Source: an uncultured Gammaproteobacteria bacterium
GTDB lineage: Bacteria; Pseudomonadota; Gammaproteobacteria; HK1
Direction of reading: 5' to 3'
DNA: 64,000 bases
Assembly: GCA_958295465.1 (NCBI GenBank)
Contig: OY282353.1
Span: 3,711,001-3,775,000 of the forward strand
Under the pieces are notes generated by a model. The model did no database searches. It was not told the DNA's origin and saw only the letters and a program-made list of their open reading frames with translations. Below are positions 27,801 through 35,640 of the stretch, piece by piece; position 1 is the stretch's first letter; the number at the start of each line of letters is the position of its first letter. Made by a program: the position numbers and the translations under genes.

Positions 27801-28623
27801 GGACTGGGAGCGCGCGACAGAGCTCGCGAACACCGTGTTCGGGATCGAGGCATCGCGGTTGATGAACGCCCAGAACGTCGCCGGGCTGGCCCAGGCCCTC
27901 CGAGGCGCGGCCGCTGAGCCGCATCGCGAGGCCGCCGGCGCGCTGGCCGATTCCCTGCGCACGCGGCTGGACGCGCGCGGCATCCGCGCGGCGGACGCCG
28001 ATCGCTTCCGCACCGCCTCCGCGACACTGTCGCTCCTGTCCGCGCTCGACCGCGCGGAAGACGACGCGCTGGTAGCCACGCTCGCCGGCGCCAGCGTGCA
28101 GACCGGCGCGGTCGCGATGGGCCAGAGTCTGACGAGCGCGCGCTCCGTCGCCGCCGCCCTGGCCCCCGACCAATGGGAGGTCTTCGAGAGGATCGATACG
28201 CTCGCCGAGCCGTACCGGGAGCGTGCCCGGGAGATCGCAACGAGCGTGGACGACGCGCTCCGCCATGACGAGCACGTCACGCCACTCGCGGACACCCTGC
28301 GGCGTTGCCGGACCCGGGCGCTGGATCTTCTGACCGAGGCTGCGACCACGCCGCCACCCGCACCGCCGGAGCCGCCGAAGCCGCCTGACCCGCCGGAGCC
28401 GGAGCCAGAACCACCGAAGCCAGAGATCCCGAAGCCGGAACCCCCGGCAACCCCGGACGAGGACGATCGCAGTACGACGACCGGCCACAGGACGGTGGCG
28501 GCAGCCGAGGTCGGTCTCGTGTTCACGGAGATCGAGGACGCCGTGCGTGAGGCCGGCGCCACCCGGGTCGAGATCGAGTGGAAGATCTACTCGGGAGGCA
28601 CGGATCGGACGCCCTCGCCGTGA
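24871..28623 (+). CDS. pglY: BREX type 2 ATPase PglY
   Basis: PglY is the large AAA-type ATPase of type 2 BREX, equivalent in role to BrxC. The start is placed at GTG 24871 (VTTIADVFDLPERVH), which gives 1250 residues, the size usual for the family; an earlier in-frame ATG at 24748 lies in Rpn-flanking DNA. The P-loop GSFGSGKSH is near residues 69-77 and a Walker B-like ILFLDEL near 266. A long Pro/Glu-rich linker (about 1160-1200) precedes a C-terminal segment ending in SPSP. The stop overlaps the pglZ start (GTGA). After the Rpn block the gene needs its own promoter or read-through; none is obvious. Confidence 0.92.
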   Translation: MTTIADVFDLPERVHQGDFVLRLSEGVERAGQTLSDYVVTPQLARCFDDALSLIGSAVGANTSKGAYLHGSFGSGKSHFMAVLTLLLRGDSGARSTPELAGAVAKSNAWTTGRRFLVVPYHMIGATSMESAILGHYAEHVRARHPEAPTPGFYQAERLFANARNLRARMGDELFFRTLNDAVRDGVDGGGGGWGALGSGWDAAGFDAALDAVPRDDERLRLVGDLIDAFFSAARTVDAADGERFVPLDEGLSVMSRHARALGYDALILFLDELVLWLASHAADPAFVNREGQKVAKLVEAMQSDRPIPIVSFIARQRDLRELVGEHLPGAGQLGFADVLNWWEARFDTITLEDRNLPDIVERRVLRPKNEAARAELAAAFERTARVRAEVLSTLLTRDGDRAMFQQVYPFTPALVQTLIAVSSLLQRERTALKLMQQLLVEQGRRLQLGDLIPVGDLFDVIAEGDEPFTQAMRLRFDDARKLYRTKLLPLLEGEHGVAAADVKAGRTEARKAAGFRNDDRLMKTLLLSALAEGVEALRALTPARLAALNHGTVRSPIPGQESRIVLGKCRQWAAQAGEIKVSDDTANPVIALRIVGVDTESILENAKALDNDGYRIQKVRQLVYKSLHLDESQDWLPQPWGMSWRGSRRTCEILFRNVREMRPEEFHNSEGRWRIVIDWPFDEPRHTPLDDLAQVRNFIAGGEPVDTIVWLPWFFTESTRHDLGRLVLLDQVLTGNRLNEYGAHLSQTDRDQARGLLANQRDQMRTRIRNCLLTAYGLSRADTDAVDDGHDLEGHFISLDPGIELRPPVAANIEEALQDVFGQALAARYPDHPEFGVEVRRPALRRVLEVVERAVAHPEERVEVDRRARDDVRHIAVPLQLGEMGELHFKLGRRWPDELDRKRAQHGGDTLSAGELRAWIEAPERRGLDRDVQNLVILTFALQKGLSFTLRGQPANAAIETLDDRLVLEAQALPDAGDWERATELANTVFGIEASRLMNAQNVAGLAQALRGAAAEPHREAAGALADSLRTRLDARGIRAADADRFRTASATLSLLSALDRAEDDALVATLAGASVQTGAVAMGQSLTSARSVAAALAPDQWEVFERIDTLAEPYRERAREIATSVDDALRHDEHVTPLADTLRRCRTRALDLLTEAATTPPPAPPEPPKPPDPPEPEPEPPKPEIPKPEPPATPDEDDRSTTTGHRTVAAAEVGLVFTEIEDAVREAGATRVEIEWKIYSGGTDRTPSP

Positions 28624-31385
28624 CGCCCGAGCACTTGACCCGACAGGTGGAGCGGCTCTGCGAGCGCTGGCCCGACACCCGGGTTGTCGGGGTTCATGCG
28701 GCGCGGTGGCGGGGCGATGACTCGATTGCCGTCAACGGCGAGACCTTCCCCGTGCGCTGGTGCCCATCTGCGCTGGCGGTGAGCGAGCGGCTCGCCGCGC
28801 TCGGTGACGACGATCGGCTGATCGTACTCACGCCGCTTGGCGACAAGGACCTCGGCCTCGACGTCCTGGCCCGCCTGGCGCGGCGCCGGTTGCACCATCC
28901 GGAACGGTGGCAGATGGTGCGCGATGCCTACGGCGTGGCGTCCGTGGACCCGCGACTGCCCATGCAGCCATGGATGGCCGACGCTCTCCTCGGCGCGCGG
29001 CCGCACCGGCGCAGGTCGCCGGCAAGCGTGCTGGATGCCGGGACTGCCTGGACGCATGTGCTCGCTCACCATCTCGATCTCCCCGACGGCGCCCCCGATA
29101 CCGGAACCATCATCCGCTGGAGCATCGAGCCCGGCGCCGCGGAACGATTCGCGGCGCTCCCCGCGCCGCTCGCGGAGGCGGTTCGTCTGAGGTTGGGTGA
29201 ATCCGCGGGCAGCCTTGGCGTGCTGCTGGCCGGAGGAATCGCGGCCGGCCACGCGAGCGATCTGCTGCCGATCGGCCTCGTGTGCGACCTCCTGTTCGGC
29301 GATGGGGACGCCACACCGACCACCCCTTCGACACCGCGCGCCAGCGCCGGTAGCCCGGACCCGCCCGAAGGCGCCCCCGTCCGGAGTGACGCCCACCCAG
29401 GCAGCCCCCGAGGGAGGAGGTCGGCGGGCATGGATGGGAGTCTGCCCCCGAACGGACCGCATCCGGGACTCGTGCAGGCGACGGCGCGGCTCGAACCCCT
29501 GCTTGGAGGCGCAAGCGTGGAGCCGGCGCGCGGACGGGAATGGGCGGCGGCGGCGCGGCGCGTATTTCGGAGACTGCCTCGGGAACGGCGCGGCGAGTGG
29601 CTGCGGCGCGCGGAAGGCCGGCTTTCACATCTGAAGGCCGAGGCGTTCGCGGAGCGCAGCTCGGTGCTGCCGTCCGGGCTTCGGGGTCGTCTCGCTCGTT
29701 TCGCCGCGGCGGCGACGGCGGCGATCGACGCCCCGGACGCGCTTGAATCGGCGGAACGTGCATTCCGCCGCGTCCGGGAACACGTCGCCTGCGAAGACCA
29801 GGGTGAACGGGTACGTCACCTGGAAATGGCCTTGCGGCTCGTGCGCAGCCTCCATCCATCGCGCGAAGCAGCGAACGCTCCGGCTGGCCTGATGGCCCAC
29901 CACGCCGCGGAAGGCGCCTTCGAAGACTGGGCGCGGCGCCATCTGCTGGGTGGCGACGAGCACCCCGAGGTCGGCGCCCTGTTCGGCGCGATCCATCGCG
30001 CCGTGCGTGCGCGCCGCGAGGCGCGGAACCGCGCCTTTGCCGAGGGCGTGCGTGAATACCTGACCGGCGCCGGCGGCCCGGACGTCGTGCCCATCGAGCA
30101 TTGCCTCGCCCGGACCGTGGCGCCCCTCGGCCAATCCCGCCCGGTCCTGGTGCTCGTGCTCGACGGCATGGACGCGGGCGTCTTCGAGGAGATCGGCGAG
30201 AGCCTGCACGAGCGCGGCTGGCGGCGGCAACGCGGCCTTGCTCTCGAGACGGTGCTGGCGGTGCTGCCGACGGTGACGGAGTCGTCGCGCATGGCGCTTC
30301 TGTCCGGCAGCGTGAAACGGGGCAGCGCCGCGGCCGAGAAGGCCGCGTTCGCCAGGCATCCCGACTTGCTCGGGATCTCCCGTGCCGCACGGCCGCCGCT
30401 CCTGTTCCACAAGGCCGAGCTGACCGACGGCGCGGCGGAAGGGCTTGCGGCGTCCGTACGCGAGGCGCTGCGTGACGAGCGGCGACGCGTCGTCGGCGCC
30501 GTCCTGAACGCGGTGGACGACCACCTCGCCAAGTCCGAGCAGATGCAGTTCGCGTGGAGGTTCGATTCGATCCGGCTCCTGCCGGCAATCCTGATGGAAG
30601 CGCACGCGGCCGGACGCGCCGTGGTCCTGACCTCGGATCACGGCCACGTCCTGGAGGCTGGCGGCGTCAAGCTGCCCGGCGACGGCGAAGGCCGGTGGAG
30701 GAGCGCCGCCGCACCGGCGACGGCGTTGGAGATCGAGCTCGGAGGCGCCCGCGTGCGGGCCGCGACGGGCCTGGAGCGCATCGTTCTCCCCTGGAGCGAG
30801 ACCGTGCGTTACGGCTCGAAGAGGAACGGTTATCACGGCGGGGTGTCCTTGCAGGAGGCGGTGGTGCCGGTGGGCGTGTACGTCGGGCCGGGCGAGACGC
30901 TCGACGGCTGGGAGCCTGCTCCGGTGTCGTATCCTTCGTGGTGGTTCTCCGAAGAGCCCGATCCGGCAGGATTTCATCTGCCGGCGCCGGAACGGAAGCA
31001 GGCCGGGACCGAAGCTCCCCGGGACCCGCAACGCGACCTGTTCACCGAGACCGCTCGCTCGCGGTCCGCGGACGCCACACGATGGGACCCGCTCTTCGCG
31101 TCCGAGGTGTACGCCGCCCAACGCCAGCTCGCGGGCCAAGGGGCGCCGGACGACGACACCGTGCGCGCCACGCTTGATGCGCTCTTCGAGGCTCGTGGCC
31201 GGCTGCCGATCGCCTCGCTCGCGACGCGGCTGGGCGTACCGGCGCCGCGCATGCGTAGCGTGATCGCCGGCCTGCAACGCCTTCTGAACGTGGACGGTTA
31301 CCCGGTGCTTCGTTTCAGCGGCGGCACGGAGCGCGTCGAGCTGGACGGCGATCTGTTCGCCAGGCAATTCAATCCGGAGACGTAA
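28620..31385 (+). CDS. pglZ: BREX type 2 phosphatase-superfamily protein PglZ
   Basis: A 921-residue protein beginning at GTG 28620, overlapping the pglY stop by four bases. It has the alkaline-phosphatase-superfamily core of PglZ: LVLDGMDAGV near 511-520, nucleophile region TVTESSRMALLSG near 553, TSDHGHV near 670 and YHGGVSLQE near 737. A Pro/Ser/Gly-rich insertion at about residues 232-282 (PTTPSTPRASAGSPD) separates the N-terminal helical domain from the rest. PglZ is present in all BREX types and is required for defence. In type 2 systems it is normally followed by brxD and brxHI; here the next 100 bases enter degraded permease sequence. Confidence 0.93.
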   Translation: MTPEHLTRQVERLCERWPDTRVVGVHAARWRGDDSIAVNGETFPVRWCPSALAVSERLAALGDDDRLIVLTPLGDKDLGLDVLARLARRRLHHPERWQMVRDAYGVASVDPRLPMQPWMADALLGARPHRRRSPASVLDAGTAWTHVLAHHLDLPDGAPDTGTIIRWSIEPGAAERFAALPAPLAEAVRLRLGESAGSLGVLLAGGIAAGHASDLLPIGLVCDLLFGDGDATPTTPSTPRASAGSPDPPEGAPVRSDAHPGSPRGRRSAGMDGSLPPNGPHPGLVQATARLEPLLGGASVEPARGREWAAAARRVFRRLPRERRGEWLRRAEGRLSHLKAEAFAERSSVLPSGLRGRLARFAAAATAAIDAPDALESAERAFRRVREHVACEDQGERVRHLEMALRLVRSLHPSREAANAPAGLMAHHAAEGAFEDWARRHLLGGDEHPEVGALFGAIHRAVRARREARNRAFAEGVREYLTGAGGPDVVPIEHCLARTVAPLGQSRPVLVLVLDGMDAGVFEEIGESLHERGWRRQRGLALETVLAVLPTVTESSRMALLSGSVKRGSAAAEKAAFARHPDLLGISRAARPPLLFHKAELTDGAAEGLAASVREALRDERRRVVGAVLNAVDDHLAKSEQMQFAWRFDSIRLLPAILMEAHAAGRAVVLTSDHGHVLEAGGVKLPGDGEGRWRSAAAPATALEIELGGARVRAATGLERIVLPWSETVRYGSKRNGYHGGVSLQEAVVPVGVYVGPGETLDGWEPAPVSYPSWWFSEEPDPAGFHLPAPERKQAGTEAPRDPQRDLFTETARSRSADATRWDPLFASEVYAAQRQLAGQGAPDDDTVRATLDALFEARGRLPIASLATRLGVPAPRMRSVIAGLQRLLNVDGYPVLRFSGGTERVELDGDLFARQFNPET

Positions 31386-31451
31386 CAGGGGGTCCGGGGA
31401 CGGGTCACGGGTCCGGGGGCGGCTCCGGAGAGGGGCCAAGGACGACGGGTT

Positions 31452-31880
31452 GGTGGTCGAGCGTTCCGGGGTGCTCAACCCCGGCTTGGTGACAATCGCC
31501 GCCCTGGTGCTGATCTCCGGAAACCGTGCCCTGACGAAAGTGAACACGCCTGCCTGCATCGGCCGCCCCTTCGTGCCGGATCGGTGACGCGGGCGGAGTT
31601 CCCGCCGGCGCCGGCGCAATGACCACGCAACCGTGCCTGCGTCTTGACGAAAGTAGACACGCCTGCCTGCACCGGCCGCCCCCTCGTGCCGGACCGGTGA
31701 CGCGGGCGGAGTGCCCGCCGGCGCCGGCGCAATGACCACGCAACCGCATCTGACAGCAACCGTGTCTGCGCGTCTGCGTCTTGACGAAAGTAGACATGCC
31801 TGCTTGCATAGGCCGGCCTTTCGCGCCGGATCGCCGACGCGGACCGAGCCACTGCCGGCGCTGGTGCAATGATCGGGCGC
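31452..31880. repeat. Permease remnants: right boundary repeat plus two further decayed copies of the permease 3' end
   Basis: From 31452 there is a scrap of the second permease gene's 5' part (GGTGGTCGAGCGTTCCGGGG, as at 8794), joined directly to a copy of its 3' end at 31487-31618. Two more decayed copies of the 3' end follow, around 31644-31735 and 31779-31870, each recognisable by TTGACGAAAGTAGACA and a GRP--PDR-type reading. The stretch looks like accumulated attachment-site or tandem-duplication scars. The rest of 31386-31985 holds no gene. Confidence 0.8.
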
Positions 31881-31985
31881 TGGTGCAATGATCACGAGCC
31901 CGGGCTTTGCGCCGGATCGTCCACGGAGGCGCAGCCCCCGAATCCACGGCGCAATCCCGGCAACCCATCACGGAGGAAGCAATCG

Positions 31986-33053
31986 ATGAAGAAAATGCTC
32001 ACATTCGCGGCCGGCCTCGCGCTGGCGCTGGCCACCGTCGCCGCATCCGGCGCGGACAAGCTGAAGGTCGGCTTCATCTACGTCGGACCCATCGGAGACC
32101 ACGGCTGGACCTATGAGCACAACGAAGGCCGGCTCGCGATCGAGAAGGCGTTCGGCGACCAGGTCGAGACGGTGTACGTCGAGAACGTCGCGGAAGGGCC
32201 GGACGCGGAGCGCGCCATCACCCGCCTCGCACGGGACGGCGCCGGCCTCATCTTCACGACCTCGTTCGGCTTCATGGACCCGACCCTCAAGGCCGCCAAG
32301 CGCTTCCCGGACGTGAAGTTCGAACACGCCACCGGCTACAAGCGCGCCGACAACGTCACGACGTACTCAGCGCGCTTCTACGAGGGGCGTTACGTCATCG
32401 GCCAGATCGCGGCCCGGATGTCGAAGAGCGGGGTCGCGGGCTACATCGCGTCGTTCCCGATCCCGGAGGTGGTGCGCGGCATCAACGCCTTCATGCTGGG
32501 TGCGCAGTCCATCAACCCGGACTTCAAGGTGAAGATCGTGTGGGTGAGCACCTGGTTCGACCCCGGCAAGGAGGCGGACGCGGCCAAGGTGCTGATCGGC
32601 CAGGGCGCCGACATCATCACGCAGCACACCGACTCCACCGCACCGCTGCAGATCGCGGCCGAGCAGGGCGTGCACGGCTTCGGCCAGGCCTCGGACATGA
32701 TCGCGTTCGCCCCGAAGAGCCAGTTCACCGCGATCATCGACAACTGGGCGCCGTACTACGTCGCCCGCACCAAGGCGGTGCTCGACGGCACCTGGAAGTC
32801 CGAGGACACGTGGGACGGCATGGCCCCCGGCATGGTCGAGATGGCCCCGTACACCAACCTGCCGGACGACGTCGTGGCGATGGCCAGGGAGACCGAAGCG
32901 AAGATCACGTCGGGTGAGATGCACGCCTTCGACGGCCCGATCCACAAGCAGGACGGGTCCATGGCGATCGGCGAGGGTGAGCGTCTCGACGACGGCACCC
33001 TGCTCGGCATGAACTGGTACGTGCAGGGCATCGACGACAAGCTGCCGCAGTAG
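31986..33053 (+). CDS. BMP family nucleoside/purine ABC transporter substrate-binding protein
   Basis: A 355-residue periplasmic binding protein. The start ATG 31986 has GGAGG 10 bases upstream. Residues 1-22 form a signal peptide (MKKMLTFAAGLALALA, then cleavage near ASGA). The mature protein begins DKLKVGFIYVGPIGDHGWTY, the signature of the BMP/PnrA family of nucleoside-binding proteins, and later shows TTSFGFMD and QHTDSTAPLQ. It should deliver purines or nucleosides to the two permeases at 7.2-9.6 kb, from which it is now separated by the 22-kb BREX island. No lipobox Cys is evident, so it is probably a soluble periplasmic protein. Confidence 0.92.
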   Translation: MKKMLTFAAGLALALATVAASGADKLKVGFIYVGPIGDHGWTYEHNEGRLAIEKAFGDQVETVYVENVAEGPDAERAITRLARDGAGLIFTTSFGFMDPTLKAAKRFPDVKFEHATGYKRADNVTTYSARFYEGRYVIGQIAARMSKSGVAGYIASFPIPEVVRGINAFMLGAQSINPDFKVKIVWVSTWFDPGKEADAAKVLIGQGADIITQHTDSTAPLQIAAEQGVHGFGQASDMIAFAPKSQFTAIIDNWAPYYVARTKAVLDGTWKSEDTWDGMAPGMVEMAPYTNLPDDVVAMARETEAKITSGEMHAFDGPIHKQDGSMAIGEGERLDDGTLLGMNWYVQGIDDKLPQ

Positions 33054-33074
33054 GGCAGGGCGGCGACAGGAGAG

Positions 33075-33106
33075 CCGCGCTCTCTCCAGGCTCGGAGAGA
33101 GCGCGG
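33075..33106. terminator. Strong hairpin after the BMP gene
   Basis: A perfect 13-base stem (CCGCGCTCTCTCC paired with GGAGAGAGCGCGG) around a 6-base loop begins 22 bases after the stop. No T-run follows, so it may act as an mRNA-stabilising 3' structure rather than a classical intrinsic terminator. Confidence 0.5.
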
Positions 33107-33554
33107 AGGCCGGGGCAGGCGAGTCCGGCCCCCGACCGTCCGACGTGCCGGGCTTCCCTCCCGCAATACCCACCAACGTCATGGACACGGCTTTCCCTGC
33201 CGTCCGAGCAACCGGTCGTGGTGATTCAACGGACGTTTTGGAGCTTGGGAATTGCTGGTTTCCCCCCTCCGCGTACCCCGGCCGGACGAGTATCAGACGA
33301 CAGCTTCCAGATGCGGGACGGACAACGTCATCCCGGATGCCGGCGCACGTCGTCCGTCACTCTCGCCGCCGATCTTCCGCCGTCTCACGGCTCGGACGAA
33401 TTCCCCGGATCACATCTTCCGAGCGTGGGATGGGCAGAATCCTTCCGGGAGTTTCGGCACACACCGCCGGTAATTCCCGGCGCTTCTCCTCCGTGACTCC
33501 CCCGGCGAGCCCCGAGAGCTTTCGCCCGACATCGGCTCGTACCGTTCCGGCCCG
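33107..33554. other. Gap without recognisable gene
   Basis: About 450 bases between the binding-protein hairpin and the puuD start. Short frames exist on both strands but none has a ribosome site or a recognisable sequence. Codon-like GC periodicity is weak, and I see no promoter that I would defend. Confidence 0.5.
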
Positions 33555-34748
33555 ATGACCGCGTTCGCCGCCGACTGGATCAACCTGCTGCTGCGCTGGG
33601 CGCATATGATCGCGGGTATCGCCTGGATTGGAACCTCCTTCTATTTCATCGCCCTCGATCTCTCGCTGCGTCGCGCCAAGGATGCGCCCGCGGGCGTGGC
33701 CGGCACCGCCTGGGAGGTGCACGGCGGCGGCTTCTACCGGGTGGAGAAGTACGCGGTCGCACCGCCGTCGCTGCCGGCGCATCTCACGTGGTTCCGGTGG
33801 GAGGCATATCTCACGTGGATGACCGGTTTCGCGCTGCTCGTGGTGCAGTTCCATCTCGACGCCGAAGCGTGGCTCGTCGACCCCGCGGTGATGCCGCTCG
33901 ACACCTGGCAGGCCGTTGCCATCTCCATTGCCAGCCTCGCCGCCGGCTGGCTCGCCTACGATGCGATCTGTCGTTCGAGAGCCGGGGCGAACGCCGTGGT
34001 GCTCGCCTGCGTGGTCTTCGCGCTGGTCGTCTTCGCGACCTGGGGCTACACGCGGGTCTTCTCCGCCCGCGGCGCTCTGGTCCACGCCGGCGCGCTGATC
34101 GGCACGCTCATGGCGTTCAACGTGTTCGCGGTGATCATCCCCAACCAGAAGAAGGCCGTCGCGGCGCTGCTCTCGGGGGAGGCGCCGGACCCACGGCTCG
34201 GCGCGGTGGCCAGGCAGCGCTCGGTGCACAACACCTACCTCACCCTGCCGGTCCTGCTGCTGATGGTGAGCGGCCATTATCCGATGCTCACCGGGCATCC
34301 TCATGCGTGGCTGCTGGTCGCGCTGATCATCGTGGGGGGAGGGTGCGCGCGACATTTCCTCGTCCACCACGAAGTCGGGACGCCGTTCGCCTCCATCGCG
34401 TGGACCCTGCCGGTGACGGCGGCGGCGCTGGCCGTCTCGGTCTGGCTGACCGCCCCGGCGCCGCTGGATGCGAACGCCACGCGGGGGCAGCGGGTGAGCG
34501 ACGTCGAAGTGCTGGGGATTACCGACGCCCACTGTGCTTCGTGTCACGCACGGCAGCCGACGCACCCTGCCTTCAAGGTCGCGCCGAAGAACGTCGTGCT
34601 GGAGACGACCGGCGATCTGCGCCGCTACGCGAGCCTCATCGACCTGCACACCGTGCGCACCCGCACCATGCCGCTCGGGAACGAGACCGGCATGACGGAC
34701 GCGGAACGCTCGCGTCTCGGCGCCTGGCTTGCCGCGCAGCCACGGTGA
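33555..34748 (+). CDS. puuD: Urate hydroxylase PuuD (membrane urate oxidase with cytochrome c tail)
   Basis: A 397-residue integral membrane protein. The N-terminus (NLLLRWAHMIAGIAWIGTSF) and about eight hydrophobic segments match PuuD, which oxidises urate to 5-hydroxyisourate and passes electrons to a cytochrome c. The C-terminal domain carries the heme-binding motif CASCH (near residue 329) and the distal Met region RTRTMPLGN. It lies between the purine importer and the decarboxylase that uses its product's downstream intermediate. Start ATG 33555 directly precedes the first hydrophobic helix. Confidence 0.92.
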   Translation: MTAFAADWINLLLRWAHMIAGIAWIGTSFYFIALDLSLRRAKDAPAGVAGTAWEVHGGGFYRVEKYAVAPPSLPAHLTWFRWEAYLTWMTGFALLVVQFHLDAEAWLVDPAVMPLDTWQAVAISIASLAAGWLAYDAICRSRAGANAVVLACVVFALVVFATWGYTRVFSARGALVHAGALIGTLMAFNVFAVIIPNQKKAVAALLSGEAPDPRLGAVARQRSVHNTYLTLPVLLLMVSGHYPMLTGHPHAWLLVALIIVGGGCARHFLVHHEVGTPFASIAWTLPVTAAALAVSVWLTAPAPLDANATRGQRVSDVEVLGITDAHCASCHARQPTHPAFKVAPKNVVLETTGDLRRYASLIDLHTVRTRTMPLGNETGMTDAERSRLGAWLAAQPR

Positions 34749-34791
34749 GCCGGAGGCCGGGAAACAGATCCCGGAGGCGAGGGAGGCGACG

Positions 34792-35307
34792 ATGAACCGG
34801 TTGTCGATCGATGCCGTGAACGCGCTCGACGCCGCGGCGTTCGCCGCCCGCTTCGGTGACGTTGCGGAGGACTCGCCCTGGGTTGCCGAAGCCGCCTCCG
34901 AGGCGCGGCCGTTCGCCGATCGCGAGGCGCTCGCCGAGGCGTTCGCCGCGGCGGTGCGCTCGGCATCGCGCCGGAAGCAGCTTGCGCTGCTATGCGCGCA
35001 TCCCGACCTCGCGGGTCGCGCGGCGGTCGCGGGCGACGTCGCGGAAGAGTCGCGGCGCGAGCAGGCCGGCGCGGGCCTCGACCGGCTGACCGCCCCGGAA
35101 TTCGCCCGGTTCCACGATCTCAACACCCGCTACCGCAAACGCTTCGGCTTCCCGTTCATCTTCGCGGTGAAGGGGGCGGCGAAGGACGCGATCCTCGTCG
35201 CGTTCGAGGCCCGGATCGGCAACGACACTGAAACGGAACGTGCGGCGGCCCTCGCGAACGTCGAGCGCATCCTCCGGTTCCGCATCGAGGATCGGGTGGC
35301 GCCGTGA
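34792..35307 (+). CDS. uraD: OHCU decarboxylase (2-oxo-4-hydroxy-4-carboxy-5-ureidoimidazoline decarboxylase)
   Basis: A 171-residue enzyme that converts OHCU to (S)-allantoin, the last step of urate breakdown. It shows the catalytic-histidine block CAHPDLAG (near residue 70), SRREQAGAGLD, and the substrate-binding block KRFGFPFIFAVKG. Start ATG 34792 follows GGAGG at good spacing; the frame upstream of it overlaps the puuD end and is not coding. The stop TGA sits in a GTGA context that begins the 64-bp repeat array. No gene for 5-hydroxyisourate hydrolase is nearby; that step can occur spontaneously. Confidence 0.92.
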   Translation: MNRLSIDAVNALDAAAFAARFGDVAEDSPWVAEAASEARPFADREALAEAFAAAVRSASRRKQLALLCAHPDLAGRAAVAGDVAEESRREQAGAGLDRLTAPEFARFHDLNTRYRKRFGFPFIFAVKGAAKDAILVAFEARIGNDTETERAAALANVERILRFRIEDRVAP

Positions 35308-35640
35308 GCGCGGCACACCCGACCCTTCCATCCACATGGCCGACGACCAGCGGAATCGGGTGACGCCGTGAGCGCGGCACACCCGACCCTTCCATCCACA
35401 TGGCCGACAACCAGCGGAATCGGGTGACGCCGTGAGCGCGGCACACCCGACCCTTCCATCCACATGACCGACGACCAGCGGAATCGGGTGACGCCGTGAG
35501 CGCGGCACACCCGACCCTTCCATCCACATGACCGACGACCAGCGGAATCGGGTGACGCTGTGAGCGCGGTGCACCCGACCCTTCCATCCACATGACCGAC
35601 GACCAGCGGAATCGGGTGACGCTGTGAGCGCGGTGCACCC
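35301..35640. repeat. Five tandem 64-bp units at the uraD-guanine deaminase junction
   Basis: The landmark GCCGTGAGCGCGG recurs at 35301, 35365, 35429 and 35493, and as GCTGTGAGCGCGG at 35557 and 35621, exactly 64 bases apart. The sixth occurrence is the real start of the guanine deaminase gene (GTG 35624). Each unit carries a GTG-led frame like the start of the deaminase (MSAAHP) and a 12-codon ATG frame ending in RVTP-stop, like the end of uraD (RVAP-stop). The array is thus repeated duplication of a gene junction. Confidence 0.95.

Noticed and set aside
24400..28488. Very long reverse-strand frame (1362 codons) opposite pglY
   Set aside because: It is a mirror frame of a GC-rich gene: the forward strand encodes a full-length PglY with motifs, while the reverse product is a low-complexity Arg/His/Ala string with no recognisable domain.
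35301..35640. CRISPR array
   Set aside because: Units are directly adjacent with no spacers, 64 bases long, and derive from a gene junction.
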